A stretch of 64,000 bases of DNA, from NCBI GenBank assembly GCA_038142525.1, contig JAYQKE010000015.1, positions 558,001 to 622,000 of the forward strand. The letters run 5' to 3'. The notes beneath the pieces are model-generated. The model was not told where the DNA came from. It ran no database searches and saw only the letters and a list, made by a program, of their open reading frames with translations. This document shows positions 28,812 through 38,290 of this stretch, one piece after another (within the stretch, counting starts at the first letter, position 1; the number at the start of each line of letters is the position of its first letter). Origin of the DNA: CAJQHK01 sp038142525 (GTDB lineage Bacteria; Pseudomonadota; Alphaproteobacteria; Rickettsiales; UBA1997). Both the position numbers and the translations under genes were made by a program.

Positions 28812-30902
28812 ATGTCGAGAAAAGTAGCTATTGAGAAATATCGTAATATTGGGATTATGGCCCATATTGATGCTGGTAAAACAACAACAACTGAAAGAGT
28901 ATTATTTTACACTGGTAAATCACATAAAATTGGTGAGGTGCATGAAGGTGATGCCACTATGGATTGGATGGAGCAAGAGCAAGAAAGGGGTATTACTATT
29001 ACTTCTGCTGCTACAACTTGTTTTTGGAATGATCACAGAATTAACATTATCGATACGCCAGGTCACGTTGATTTTACTATTGAGGTGGAAAGATCTTTAA
29101 GAGTATTGGATGGTGCAGTTGCTGTTTTTGACGCGGTTGCTGGTGTTGAGCCGCAATCTGAAACAGTTTGGAGACAAGCTAACAAATATAATGTCCCTAG
29201 AATGTGTTTTGTTAATAAAATGGACAGAACTGGGGCTAATTTTTGGAGATGTGTAGAAATGTTTAAAAAGAGACTTTCTGCCAATCCATTATTATTGCAA
29301 CTTCCAATTGGCGATGGTTCTGAATATGGTGGTTTAATTGATCTTCTAAAAATGAAAGCAGTTGTTTGGGAGGATGAATCAATGGGAGCTGATTATGCTT
29401 TGAAAGATATTCCAGTTGATTTACAAGAAAAAGCTGAAGAATACCGAAATATCCTTATTGAAACTGCAGTAGAGCAGGATGATGATATTATGGAAAAATA
29501 TCTTGGTGGTGAAGAAATTTCTGAAGATGAATTAAAAAAATGTATTAGAAAAGGTACAATTGCTGGTGATTTTGTTCCAGTTTTAAACGGTACTGCTTTT
29601 AAAAATAAAGGTGTACAAACTTTGCTTGATGCAATTGTTGATTATCTTCCAAGCCCAGTTGATATTGGATCTGTAACTGCAACAAAATTAAATTCTGACG
29701 ATGAAATTCAAATCAAATATGATGATAAATTATTTTCTGGTTTAGCATTTAAAATCATGACTGACCCATTTGTTGGTTCATTAACTTTTGTTAGGATTTA
29801 TTCTGGAACTTTAGAAAGTGGAACTGGTGTTGTTAATACTATTAAAAATTCTAAAGAAAGAATTGGTCGTATGCTTTTAATGCATGCTAATAATCGTGAG
29901 GATATTAAAGTGGCCCATTCTGGTGATATTATTGCTATTGCTGGTTTGAAAAATACTACAACTGGTGAAACTTTGGCTGATCCAGAAAATAAAATTGTTT
30001 TGGAGAAAATGGAATTCCCTGAGCCAGTGATTGAAGTTTCTGTGGAGCCAAAATCAACTGCTGATCAGGAAAAAATGAGTATTGCTCTTCAAAGATTAGC
30101 TTCTGAAGATCCATCGCTTAGAATTGAAAGTGATGAAGAATCTGGTCAAACAATTCTTAAAGGTATGGGTGAACTGCATCTTGAGATTATTATTGATAGG
30201 ATGCAAAGAGAATTTAAAGTTGATGCCAATATCGGTAAACCAAAAGTTGCTTACAGAGAAACTTTCACTAAACCAGTTGAAGTTGAATATATTCATAAAA
30301 AACAATCTGGTGGTGCTGGTCAATTTGCTAAGGTTAATATGACTTTTGAGCCAATTATTGATAATGATAATGAGGAAGAAGCTAAAGATTATGAATTTGA
30401 AAGCAAAATTGTTGGCGGTAGAGTGCCAAGAGAATATATTCCTGGAGTTGAAAAGGGTGTAATCTATGCTAAGCAAAATGGTGTTTTGGCAGGTTTTCCT
30501 GTGGTTAAAATTAAAGCAATTTTAACTGATGGTGCTTATCATGATGTCGATTCAAGTGTTTTAGCTTTTGAAGTTGCTGCTAGAGCTGCTTTTAAAGATG
30601 CTATGGAAAAATCTAATCCAGTTCTTTTGGAGCCTTTAATGAAAGTTGAGGTTATTACTCCTGAGGATTATATGGGCGATGTAATTGGCGATATTAGTTC
30701 TAGAAGGGGTCAGGTTGCAAATCTTGAAGCTAGAGATGATGTACAAGTTATTACTGCTAAAGTTCCTTTAGGACAAATGTTTGGTTATGTTAATAATTTA
30801 AGATCGCTTTCTCAAGGTAGAGCACAATATACTATGGTTTTTGATTCTTACAGTGTTGTTCCTGATTCTGTAGCTGAAGAAATTAAAGCTGAAAGATCTT
30901 AA
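28812..30902 (+). CDS. fusA: Elongation factor G
   Basis: Translational GTPase that drives ribosomal translocation and helps ribosome recycling. 696 residues, intact. G-domain motifs: GIMAHIDAGKTTTTERVLFY (G1), EQERGITITSAATT (G2), IIDTPGHVDFTIEVERSLRV (G3), FVNKMDRTGANF (G4). Domain IV contains KPKVAYRETFTKP and GGAGQFAKV, and the C-terminus has the ASRRG-equivalent ISSRRGQVANLEA. In many bacteria fusA lies in the str operon with rpsL, rpsG and tuf. Here it stands alone between mfd and glmU with its own promoter, as is usual in rearranged Rickettsiales genomes. Confidence 0.97.
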   Translation: MSRKVAIEKYRNIGIMAHIDAGKTTTTERVLFYTGKSHKIGEVHEGDATMDWMEQEQERGITITSAATTCFWNDHRINIIDTPGHVDFTIEVERSLRVLDGAVAVFDAVAGVEPQSETVWRQANKYNVPRMCFVNKMDRTGANFWRCVEMFKKRLSANPLLLQLPIGDGSEYGGLIDLLKMKAVVWEDESMGADYALKDIPVDLQEKAEEYRNILIETAVEQDDDIMEKYLGGEEISEDELKKCIRKGTIAGDFVPVLNGTAFKNKGVQTLLDAIVDYLPSPVDIGSVTATKLNSDDEIQIKYDDKLFSGLAFKIMTDPFVGSLTFVRIYSGTLESGTGVVNTIKNSKERIGRMLLMHANNREDIKVAHSGDIIAIAGLKNTTTGETLADPENKIVLEKMEFPEPVIEVSVEPKSTADQEKMSIALQRLASEDPSLRIESDEESGQTILKGMGELHLEIIIDRMQREFKVDANIGKPKVAYRETFTKPVEVEYIHKKQSGGAGQFAKVNMTFEPIIDNDNEEEAKDYEFESKIVGGRVPREYIPGVEKGVIYAKQNGVLAGFPVVKIKAILTDGAYHDVDSSVLAFEVAARAAFKDAMEKSNPVLLEPLMKVEVITPEDYMGDVIGDISSRRGQVANLEARDDVQVITAKVPLGQMFGYVNNLRSLSQGRAQYTMVFDSYSVVPDSVAEEIKAERS

Positions 30903-30914
30903 CTTATTAACCCA

Positions 30915-30984
30915 GTCACAAAATAGTCACTATTTTATGACCCAGTTAATATCCACTCCCCCTAAAAAAGCGAAGCGCTTTTTT
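30915..30984. terminator. fusA terminator with upstream hairpin
   Basis: The clear Rho-independent terminator has stem AAAAAAGCG (30964-30972), loop AAG and CGCTTTTTT (30976-30984), giving an A-tract and T-tract in both directions. A first hairpin lies at 30915-30941 (GTCACAAAATAG / CTATTTTATGAC). This is one of few GC-containing stems in the intergenic DNA and separates fusA from glmU. Confidence 0.8.
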
Positions 30985-31033
30985 AAGAATTAAACTTGCT
31001 AAGGCAAATTTGATAGGGGGTTATGGTACGCAA

Positions 31034-32368
31034 ATGAAAAAAATCTCTATCATTATTCTTGGTGCCGGTAAAGGCACTAGAATGAAATCCAATCTTTCAA
31101 AAGTTTTACATAAAATTGCCAATCTTTCAATGATTGAGCATGTAATTTATGGAGCTTTAAATTTAAAACCTGATGAAATAAATATTGTTATCTCTGAAGA
31201 GATGGGGCAGGAGGTACAAAATGATCTTAAATTAAAATATCCAAATCTACATTTTACTATTCAAAAAGAAAGGCTAGGGACGGGTCATGCTGTAAAAATG
31301 GCCGTAGAAAATTCTAAAATTAATCCTGATATTTCTTTGGTTCTTTATGGTGATACACCTTTTATTGCCAAAGAAACTTTGGAAAATATCCTAAATAATT
31401 CTCAAGAAAATGATGTGTCGGTTTTGGCTTTTAATGCCAAAGATCCTGCTTCTTATGGTAGGTTAGTTACTAAGGGAAATTCATTAGAGAAAATTGTTGA
31501 ATTTAAAGATGCAACTGATGAAGAGAAAAAAATTACCCTTTGTAATTCAGGAGTTATGGCTATTAATGGTCATCAAGTCAATGATTTACTTGCTAAAATT
31601 GGTAATAATAATGCTTCGCAAGAATTTTATCTGACTGATATTGTAGATATTGCTAAAAATCAGAATTTAAAATGCTCTTTTATCAAATGCTGTGAGGATG
31701 AGGTTTTGGGTGTAAATTCAAAAATTCAATTAGCTCAGGCTGAAAAAATTTTCCAAAATAAAGTTCGTAACAAGATGATGAAAAATGGCGTGACTTTAAT
31801 TGATCCAGAATCTGTTTATTTTAGTTTTGACACTAAAATTGCAAATGATGTAATTATCCAGCCGAGTGTGGTTTTTGGTCCTAATGTCAATATTGATTCT
31901 GATGTAGAAATTAAATCCTTTTCTCATATTGAAGGTGCTAAAATTTCCAAAAATGCTGTTATTGGCCCATTCGCTAGAATTAGACCTGGTAGCAATTTGG
32001 CGGAAAATGTCAAAATTGGTAATTTTGTTGAAGTTAAAAAAAGTAATATTGCTAGTGGCGCTAAAATTAATCATCTTTGTTATGTTGGAGATGCTAATAT
32101 TGGCCAAAATTCTAATATTGGTGCAGGAACTATTACTTGTAATTATGATGGTTACAATAAATTTCAAACTAATATTGGTGAAAATGTTTTTATTGGTTCA
32201 AATTCAGCATTAATTGCACCAATTAATATTTCTAGTAATGCCATGATTGCTGCTGGTAGTGTGATTACCAAAGATGTTGCTATAGGTGATTTGGCAATTT
32301 CTCGATCAAAACAAATGGTCCTTAAGGATGGTAGCCTAAAATTCCAAAATAGAGCAAAAAAGAAATAG
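31034..32368 (+). CDS. glmU: Bifunctional GlmU (GlcNAc-1-P acetyl/uridyltransferase)
   Basis: Makes UDP-GlcNAc for peptidoglycan and lipid A: C-terminal acetylation of GlcN-1-P, then N-terminal uridylation. The nucleotide-binding LGAGKGTRMKSNLSKVLHKI, YGDTPFIA and GVMAINGHQVN are followed by a left-handed beta-helix of hexapeptide repeats and the acetyltransferase motif GAGTITCNYDGYNKF. I place the start at ATG 31034 (MKKISIIILGAG) because the in-frame ATG at 31010 would add eight residues not typical of the family; it lies just past the fusA terminator. 444 residues, intact. rlmE follows 10 bp downstream. Confidence 0.95.
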   Translation: MKKISIIILGAGKGTRMKSNLSKVLHKIANLSMIEHVIYGALNLKPDEINIVISEEMGQEVQNDLKLKYPNLHFTIQKERLGTGHAVKMAVENSKINPDISLVLYGDTPFIAKETLENILNNSQENDVSVLAFNAKDPASYGRLVTKGNSLEKIVEFKDATDEEKKITLCNSGVMAINGHQVNDLLAKIGNNNASQEFYLTDIVDIAKNQNLKCSFIKCCEDEVLGVNSKIQLAQAEKIFQNKVRNKMMKNGVTLIDPESVYFSFDTKIANDVIIQPSVVFGPNVNIDSDVEIKSFSHIEGAKISKNAVIGPFARIRPGSNLAENVKIGNFVEVKKSNIASGAKINHLCYVGDANIGQNSNIGAGTITCNYDGYNKFQTNIGENVFIGSNSALIAPINISSNAMIAAGSVITKDVAIGDLAISRSKQMVLKDGSLKFQNRAKKK

Positions 32369-32378
32369 AATCTCCATT

Positions 32379-33065
32379 ATGAGGAATAAATTTACTAAAC
32401 TTAAAACAGCAAGAGGTAGAACTAATTCTTCTGCAAGATGGCTTTCGCGACAACTCAATGATCCTTATGTCAAAAAGGCTAAAATGTTAAATTATCGTTC
32501 TCGCGCGGCTTTTAAAATTATTGAGATTGATGAAAAATTTAAAATTTTTAAAAAAAATCAATTAATTATTGATCTTGGCGCTGCTCCTGGCGGTTGGAGT
32601 CAAATTGCTGCTTTAAAAAATCCTGATAATATTTTAGCGCTTGATTTATTGGAAATTGAAGAAATTGAAGGGGTTAAGTTTATTCAGCAAGATTTTACCG
32701 ATCCTAATATCATCAAAATTATTGACGATATTTTAGAAAAGGATTTTCATAATCGTAAAAAATGTGATATTATTATGAGTGATATGGCGCATAATACTTG
32801 CGGTGATGTGGCAACTGATCATTTAAGGATCATCGCTTTGTTAGAGGAGTGTTTAGATTTTGCGGTTAAATTTCTCAAACCAGGTGGTATTTTTATTGGT
32901 AAAACTTTTCAAGGCGGTTCTGATCAAGAATTGCTAAAAAGATTCAAAGATAATTTTAAAATAGTTAAGCATTTTAAACCAAAATCATCTAGGAAGGAAT
33001 CAAAAGAGAATTATATTGTGGCACTTGATTTTAAGAAAATATCTAACACCACTTCCCATCTTTAA
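32379..33065 (+). CDS. rlmE: 23S rRNA 2'-O-methyltransferase RlmE
   Basis: FtsJ/RrmJ SAM-dependent enzyme that methylates the 2'-O of U2552 in the A-loop of 23S rRNA. 228 residues, intact. The K-D-K-E catalytic tetrad can be placed: Lys in SRAAFKIIEID, Asp in IIMSDMAHNTCGD, Lys in FIGKTFQGG, and Glu in SSRKESKENY. The SAM loop is DLGAAPGGWSQIAALK. The N-terminal extension (about 30 residues, RGRTNSSARWLSRQLNDPYV) matches alphaproteobacterial forms. It is transcribed with glmU. Confidence 0.95.
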   Translation: MRNKFTKLKTARGRTNSSARWLSRQLNDPYVKKAKMLNYRSRAAFKIIEIDEKFKIFKKNQLIIDLGAAPGGWSQIAALKNPDNILALDLLEIEEIEGVKFIQQDFTDPNIIKIIDDILEKDFHNRKKCDIIMSDMAHNTCGDVATDHLRIIALLEECLDFAVKFLKPGGIFIGKTFQGGSDQELLKRFKDNFKIVKHFKPKSSRKESKENYIVALDFKKISNTTSHL

Positions 33066-33126
33066 TACTATATTAGTTTGATTTTTCAAATATATTTTGT
33101 AAATTAGTCTAATATTTTACACAAAA

Positions 33127-33171
33127 TTTCCCTACAGCAAAAATTGCTTTAAAGTTGGGAAATGGTATAAT
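33127..33171 (+). promoter_or_regulatory. fadE promoter within short repeat family B
   Basis: TTTCCCTACAGCAAAAATTG and CTTTAAAGTTGGGAAA form a short palindrome. TTGCTT (33144-33149), 16 bp, then TATAAT (33166-33171) preceded by TGG gives a good extended -10 promoter 19 bp before the fadE ATG. The same layout precedes dnaK and lies left of IS1. Confidence 0.7.
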
Positions 33172-33189
33172 AATCCAAATCATTTAATC

Positions 33190-35682
33190 ATGAATCTCCT
33201 AATCTCCATTTTAGACAAATTTTTATTACATTTAGATTATTTAGGTACAAAATTTTACTCCTCAATACCTGGTGCAATTGAGTTTTTTAATAATATTCCA
33301 TATTTTAATTGGATCTTATTATTTGTAGTAATATTTTTTGCTTATAATCAATTTTCCATATTTTCTTGGTTATTAGTTGGTTTTCTGATTCTCATTCAAT
33401 TTCAGCCTGATTTAATTTCTTTTGTTTGGTATATTGTTTTAACTTTGGTTATTGGAGTGCCATATTTCCGTAGGAATCTTATTACTTTGCCAATTTTTCT
33501 ATTTATTAAAATTGCCAAACTCATCCCAAATATTTCTAAGACCGAATTAACTGCTTTAAAGTCAGGAACTGTTTGGGTTGATGGCCAGTTATTTTCAGGA
33601 AAACCCAATTTTAAGAAAATATTTGCCGAAAATTATCCAACATTGTCAAAAGATGAGAAACGCTTTATTGATAATGAAGTAGAGGAATTATGTAAAATAT
33701 CTTCAGATAACCAAATTTATGAAGAGAAAAATTTACCTCCAAAAGTTTGGAAATATCTCAAAGAAAATAAATTTTTTGGTATGATTATTCCAAAAAAATA
33801 TGGTGGTTTAGAATTTTCGGCCTTTGGTCATAGCTCTATAATCCAAAAATTATCTTCAAGATCAGCGCCTCTTGCCATCACTGCTATGGTGCCAAATTCT
33901 TTAGGTCCTGCTGAATTATTATTACATTATGGTACTGATGAACAAAGAGATTATTATTTACCAAGATTAGCTGATGGTACTGATATTCCTTGTTTTGCAC
34001 TTACTGAGCCAAATGCTGGAAGTGATGCCACTTCTATTTCTTCTTATGGCGTGTTATTTAAGGATTCTGATAATAATATTAAAATTAAATTAAATTGGAG
34101 TAAGAGATATATTACTCTTGGTGCTGTAGCTACTGTTATCGGTCTGGCTTTCAAATTAAAAGATCCTGATAATATTTTAGGCAGAGGTGAGGATCTTGGG
34201 ATTAATTGTGCTTTGATATCTAATAAAATAAAAGGTGTGATTCAAGGTAGAAGGCATGATCCATTAGCGACTCCTTTTATTAACTCCCCAATTGATGGTA
34301 AGGATGTTATAGTTGGTCTTGATGCAATAATTGGCGGTATAGATGGTGTTGCAAAGGTTGGGAAATGTTAATGGAATCTTTGGTCGCTGGTCGTGGAATT
34401 TCTCTTCCTTCAACAAGTTTGCGGTGGTGCTAAAATGGTTTCGCGTTATATTGCTAATTATGCTTCTATTAGGCAAAGACAATTTGGTCTTCCAATAGTA
34501 AAATTTGGAGGAATTGAAAAGGTGTTAGCTAAAATATTTTCTAAGACCTATATATTAGATGCGCTTAGATGTTTTACTGCTGGCGCTGTTGATTCTGGTG
34601 CTAAACCTGCTGTTGTCAGCGCTATTGCCAAATATCATTCAACAGAAATGTTTCGTGATGTAACTAAAGATGCCATGGATATTGCGGCGGGTGCTGGAAT
34701 TATTAGAGGTAAGAGAAATTTACTATCTAATGCCTATTTTTCTGCTCCAATTGGCGTGACTGTTGAAGGAGCAAATATCATAACTCGTAGTCTAATTCAA
34801 TTTGGGCAAGGTGCTATTATGTGTCATCCTTATTTATATCGTGAGAATGAAGCTTTGCAAAATAATGATCTTAGAGGTTTTGATTTATATTTATCTGCCC
34901 ATTTTGGTTATATAGTGCGCAATAAGATAAGAATGATATTATTATCATTAACCCGTGGTTATTGTCATATTCCAAGCAGAATATTTGGTCTTACTGCTAA
35001 ATATGAAAGAAAATTAGCCTGGATTTCATCTTCTTTTGCTTATTTTGCTGATTTGGCTATTATTAGATTTGGTGGAGATATTAAAAGACAAGAAAAGATT
35101 AATTCTAGATTTGGTGATATTTTATCCTATATGTATCTGGCTGTTTGTGTTTTAAAAAAATATCGCGCCGATGGTAGAAATCTTAAGGAAGAAAAATTTG
35201 TGAGATATATTTTGGATGATTTATTATCAAATATAGATCATGCTTTTAGTGGTATATTTCAAAATTTATTTGCAAATCGATTCTTAAAGATCATCACTGC
35301 TCCATTTTCTATATTATTTAAATTAAATCCATTTTCTTTTGGTGCAAAAGATGTCGATGAAAGATATATTGTTAATCAATATTGTCAATCTGGGTCTTTA
35401 AAAGATAAATTAACGGCAGGAATTTATTTACCAGAAGGTAAGTATGAGGTTTTATGTAGATTAGAAAATACCTTATCTTTATATGAGAAGACTGTTAAAT
35501 CTAGAGATATGATAAAAATTGCAATTAAAAATAAAAGATTACCGAAAAAGCCTATCAAATTATTGTTAGATGATGCTTTGCGTTATAATATTATTTCTCA
35601 ATATGAATTTGATGCTTTAAAAGAAAGTGAAGAAGCTTTATATGATTCTATATTGGTAGGTGATTATAAGTTTGATGCTTAG
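33190..35682 (+). CDS. fadE: Membrane acyl-CoA dehydrogenase FadE, two frame breaks
   Basis: FadE-type acyl-CoA dehydrogenase, first step of fatty acid beta-oxidation. The first ~110 residues hold two or three membrane helices. The dehydrogenase core follows: LPPKVWKYLKENKFFGMIIP, KKYGGLEFSAFGHS, CFALTEPNAGSDATSI, WSKRYITLGAVATVIGLAFK. After the breaks come GGAKMVSRYIANYASIRQRQ, RFGLP-like segments, and the C-terminal DUF1974 region. A base is missing near 34358, and one extra T lies in AGTTTGC near 34418. Between them the third frame reads WEMLMESLVAGRGISLPSTS, as expected. About 830 residues, as in E. coli FadE. It ends in a 4-bp convergent overlap with the OmpA lipoprotein gene. No other fad genes are in the window. 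Confidence 0.92.
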
Positions 35683-36623
35683 TTATTTCCTTTTTTAGCA
35701 TTAATTATCTTATTATAATAGATATTTTGTTCTATTATTGGTAATGGTATTTTATCAATATCTCCTTCTCTGGAAATATATATCTTAACATAGCGATTAT
35801 TTTCTGTTTGAGTTCTGTCATTTGCTATCATATTTGGTTTTTCCTCCCCAAATGATTTTCTAAAGACGATATTTTTTGGTACTCCATTTTTAAAAAGATA
35901 ATTTTGAACTGTTTTTACTCTTAAAGTAGATAGATTTTTATTATATAGTTTTTTGCCAGAAGAATCAGTCGAACCAACCAATAATATAGAATAGGTATCA
36001 TCATAATTATTAAGAAATTCAAAGGTATTTTTAAGTTCTCTTCTAGCTTTACTATTTAATTTATAGCTATCAAAATCAAAATATAATGTAAATTCTGTTA
36101 AATCTAACTTTTCCTTTTGTTTTTTTGTCTTGGTGATTATTTTATATTCCTCAATTTCATCCAATAAGAGATAAAATCTGTTTTTACAGCTAGAATTTGG
36201 AATAAATTGATTCATTGATCCAGCTTTGCCACTAATCCAGCAATCATAAAGTAAAATTAAATGAGATAGTTGGATTGGTAAATTTATTTTAGTTTCAAAA
36301 TTATTGACGGCAATTAATCTTTTGCCAGCAAAAATTGCCTCATCTATTTTATTTGGTGGGAAAGCCCAATTTTGTGGAATTTCTGGGTTAAGGTAAGTTC
36401 CTTTAAAGGCATCTAAGGCTTTTTGTGCAAAGTGATTTGCTGCATCTTCCTCTTTTATTTGATATAAATATTTGGCATAATCTGTATATTCAGAGGCTAA
36501 AAAGGAATTATATTTTTTAATAGATTTAATTTGCGGTTCCTTTTCTACTAATTGTTCAAATGGGCTCTTATAGCATGAAATAAGAGAAAATAAGAAGAAT
36601 ATAGAGATTAATTTATTTAGCAT
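35679..36623 (-). CDS. OmpA-domain lipoprotein
   Basis: 314 residues. The signal ends FLFSLISC, so it is lipidated. The middle region (~residues 20-175) has no recognised domain. The C-terminal OmpA-like peptidoglycan-binding domain (about 180-300) shows FTLYFDFDSYKLNSKARREL, ILLVGSTDSSGKKLYNKNLS and LRVKTVQNYLFKNGVP, ending in NNRYVKIYIS. The peptidoglycan contact Asp and Arg fit DSSGK..N and NNRYV. It anchors the outer membrane or an appendage base to the wall. Its start overlaps the stop of the prepilin/S74 gene by 11 bp and it is the last gene of the virB4-to-pilin operon, so an anchoring or pilotin-like role for that apparatus is a reasonable inference. Confidence 0.85.
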   Translation of the reverse strand: MLNKLISIFFLFSLISCYKSPFEQLVEKEPQIKSIKKYNSFLASEYTDYAKYLYQIKEEDAANHFAQKALDAFKGTYLNPEIPQNWAFPPNKIDEAIFAGKRLIAVNNFETKINLPIQLSHLILLYDCWISGKAGSMNQFIPNSSCKNRFYLLLDEIEEYKIITKTKKQKEKLDLTEFTLYFDFDSYKLNSKARRELKNTFEFLNNYDDTYSILLVGSTDSSGKKLYNKNLSTLRVKTVQNYLFKNGVPKNIVFRKSFGEEKPNMIANDRTQTENNRYVKIYISREGDIDKIPLPIIEQNIYYNKIINAKKGNN

Positions 36624-38289
36624 TTTCTAATTTTTCTATTCTTTTGATTAATTTATCAATTTTTTGATCATATTCTTTTTTAAGATTTTCTATTTCTTTG
36701 GCATTTTGCAATTGTAATTCTTTGATTGCTTGTAATAAAAATGGAGTTAGTTTGCTGTAAGAAAGAGATTTATAGCCCTTTTTATCAGTGTGTATTAATT
36801 CTGGGAATATTTTTTCTACTTCCTGGGCAATGAAGCCAATTTGTTTTTTATCAGAAAAATTCTTTTCAGGAAATTTCTCTTTTTCCCAATGATAATATAT
36901 TGCTACCAATTGATTAATTTTTGGCAAGATATTAAGGATTGGAGTAATATTTTTTTTATATCTTTTGTCAGATAAAAAATGGAGACCAGTACCAGTGACA
37001 TTACCCTCGACATGTATATTTCCATGGACTTCTAATTTATATCCTGGGTTTGTTGTGCCAATCCCGACATTTCCACCATCCTCAATAAACATTCCATTTC
37101 CTCCATCATCATTTAATGTTAAGCCGCTATTATCTCTGGCCTTAACCTCATCAACTTCATGAATTTTATAATCTTCATTACAGAAAATATCCGACCATTT
37201 ACCATATTTACCACAAGTTCTTCGTAATATGGAGTTAGAATTTGTACAGCCACAATTTATATTTGGGCTGATAATGTCAGTTATATCTGTATTTTCTCCA
37301 TATGAAACATTATTAGCAATTGTTATGTCATTATTGAGACAGGCACCTGGTAAATTACTATTATAAGAGCTATCAATAAATCCTTGTTGCAAGCCACATC
37401 TGACAAACTCTAATTCTGCATCTCTTAATAATTGGTCCTTGCTTTTAAAAACAAGATAATCATCAAAAATAATTCTATCATCGCCGACAGTTTTTATTTC
37501 ATCAGAACTTGTAAAAAATACACGATCATAAGTAGCATTATATATATTATTTTTTTCGTCATTCGTTGCATTACTATCTGATTTTTGCGCGCCACTATCT
37601 GGTATATATGAGCCAAAGCCATTTTCTCCATGGCTGACTATTAACATTATGGCTTTATTTGATAATGTTTCTTCAGTGCCATCTTGAGATTTAATATTAA
37701 AATAATCAACTGCAACTGGAAAAGGAGCGGTTACATCTCCTAATCTATTAGATCCGGCAAAATATTCAAAACCATTAGTTGCACTATTATTTGGAGTTTT
37801 GACACCAAATTCTTTGATCATGATATAAGTAAATTTATTGCCATAACCATCTTCAGCATCTTTTCTATCTAAACTAAGAACATTAATTGGTATCATACCA
37901 TATAATATTTTCATATCCGTACCTACTCCAAGATTTTGAGAGTCACTTTCATAATTTGCCGGATCATTATTTCCAATAAATGTCCATCCAGCATTACTCT
38001 CATCACATACTCCTGCTGTTCTAGATTCTTGTCCATAATCAGCATCGCTATATTTTGAATCTAATCTGGCTGGGCAGGGCAATCTCTTATTTTCGGCCAG
38101 ATAATCTAAAATTGCTTTATAGATTTTATCTGTTCTATCTAATGTTACTAGTTGGGATTTTTGCGTATTTTGGCTTTTCGATATATTACTAAATAATAAT
38201 CCACCACTAGATATTAGAACTCCAACTATAAACATTGCTATGGTAACTTCTAATAGGGTATAAGCTTTTTTATTATGATGTTTTTTCAT
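36613..38289 (-). CDS. Prepilin-like protein with C-terminal S74 chaperone domain
   Basis: 558 residues, intact. N-terminus: KKA|YTLLEVTIAMFIVGVLIS, a type IV prepilin/pseudopilin signal (Ala at -1, aromatic +1, Glu at +5, hydrophobic helix). Next comes a DKIYKAILDYLAENKRLPCP segment typical of minor pilin-like proteins, a long extracellular region with paired cysteines (GCTNSNSILRRTC, WSDIFC), and a phage-fibre-like stretch (GNVGIGTTNPGYKLEVHG). From about residue 439 there is a Peptidase_S74 intramolecular chaperone: SDKRYKKNI with Ser and Lys of the self-cleavage site, IGFIAQEVEKIFPELI, YSKLTPFLLQAIKELQ, and a coiled coil to the end. S74 domains trimerise tail spikes and then cut themselves off. 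It follows a shorter paralogue by 1 bp and overlaps the OmpA lipoprotein gene. It may be a trimeric tip adhesin. Confidence 0.85.
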   Translation of the reverse strand: MKKHHNKKAYTLLEVTIAMFIVGVLISSGGLLFSNISKSQNTQKSQLVTLDRTDKIYKAILDYLAENKRLPCPARLDSKYSDADYGQESRTAGVCDESNAGWTFIGNNDPANYESDSQNLGVGTDMKILYGMIPINVLSLDRKDAEDGYGNKFTYIMIKEFGVKTPNNSATNGFEYFAGSNRLGDVTAPFPVAVDYFNIKSQDGTEETLSNKAIMLIVSHGENGFGSYIPDSGAQKSDSNATNDEKNNIYNATYDRVFFTSSDEIKTVGDDRIIFDDYLVFKSKDQLLRDAELEFVRCGLQQGFIDSSYNSNLPGACLNNDITIANNVSYGENTDITDIISPNINCGCTNSNSILRRTCGKYGKWSDIFCNEDYKIHEVDEVKARDNSGLTLNDDGGNGMFIEDGGNVGIGTTNPGYKLEVHGNIHVEGNVTGTGLHFLSDKRYKKNITPILNILPKINQLVAIYYHWEKEKFPEKNFSDKKQIGFIAQEVEKIFPELIHTDKKGYKSLSYSKLTPFLLQAIKELQLQNAKEIENLKKEYDQKIDKLIKRIEKLENAK

Positions 38290-38290
38290 A

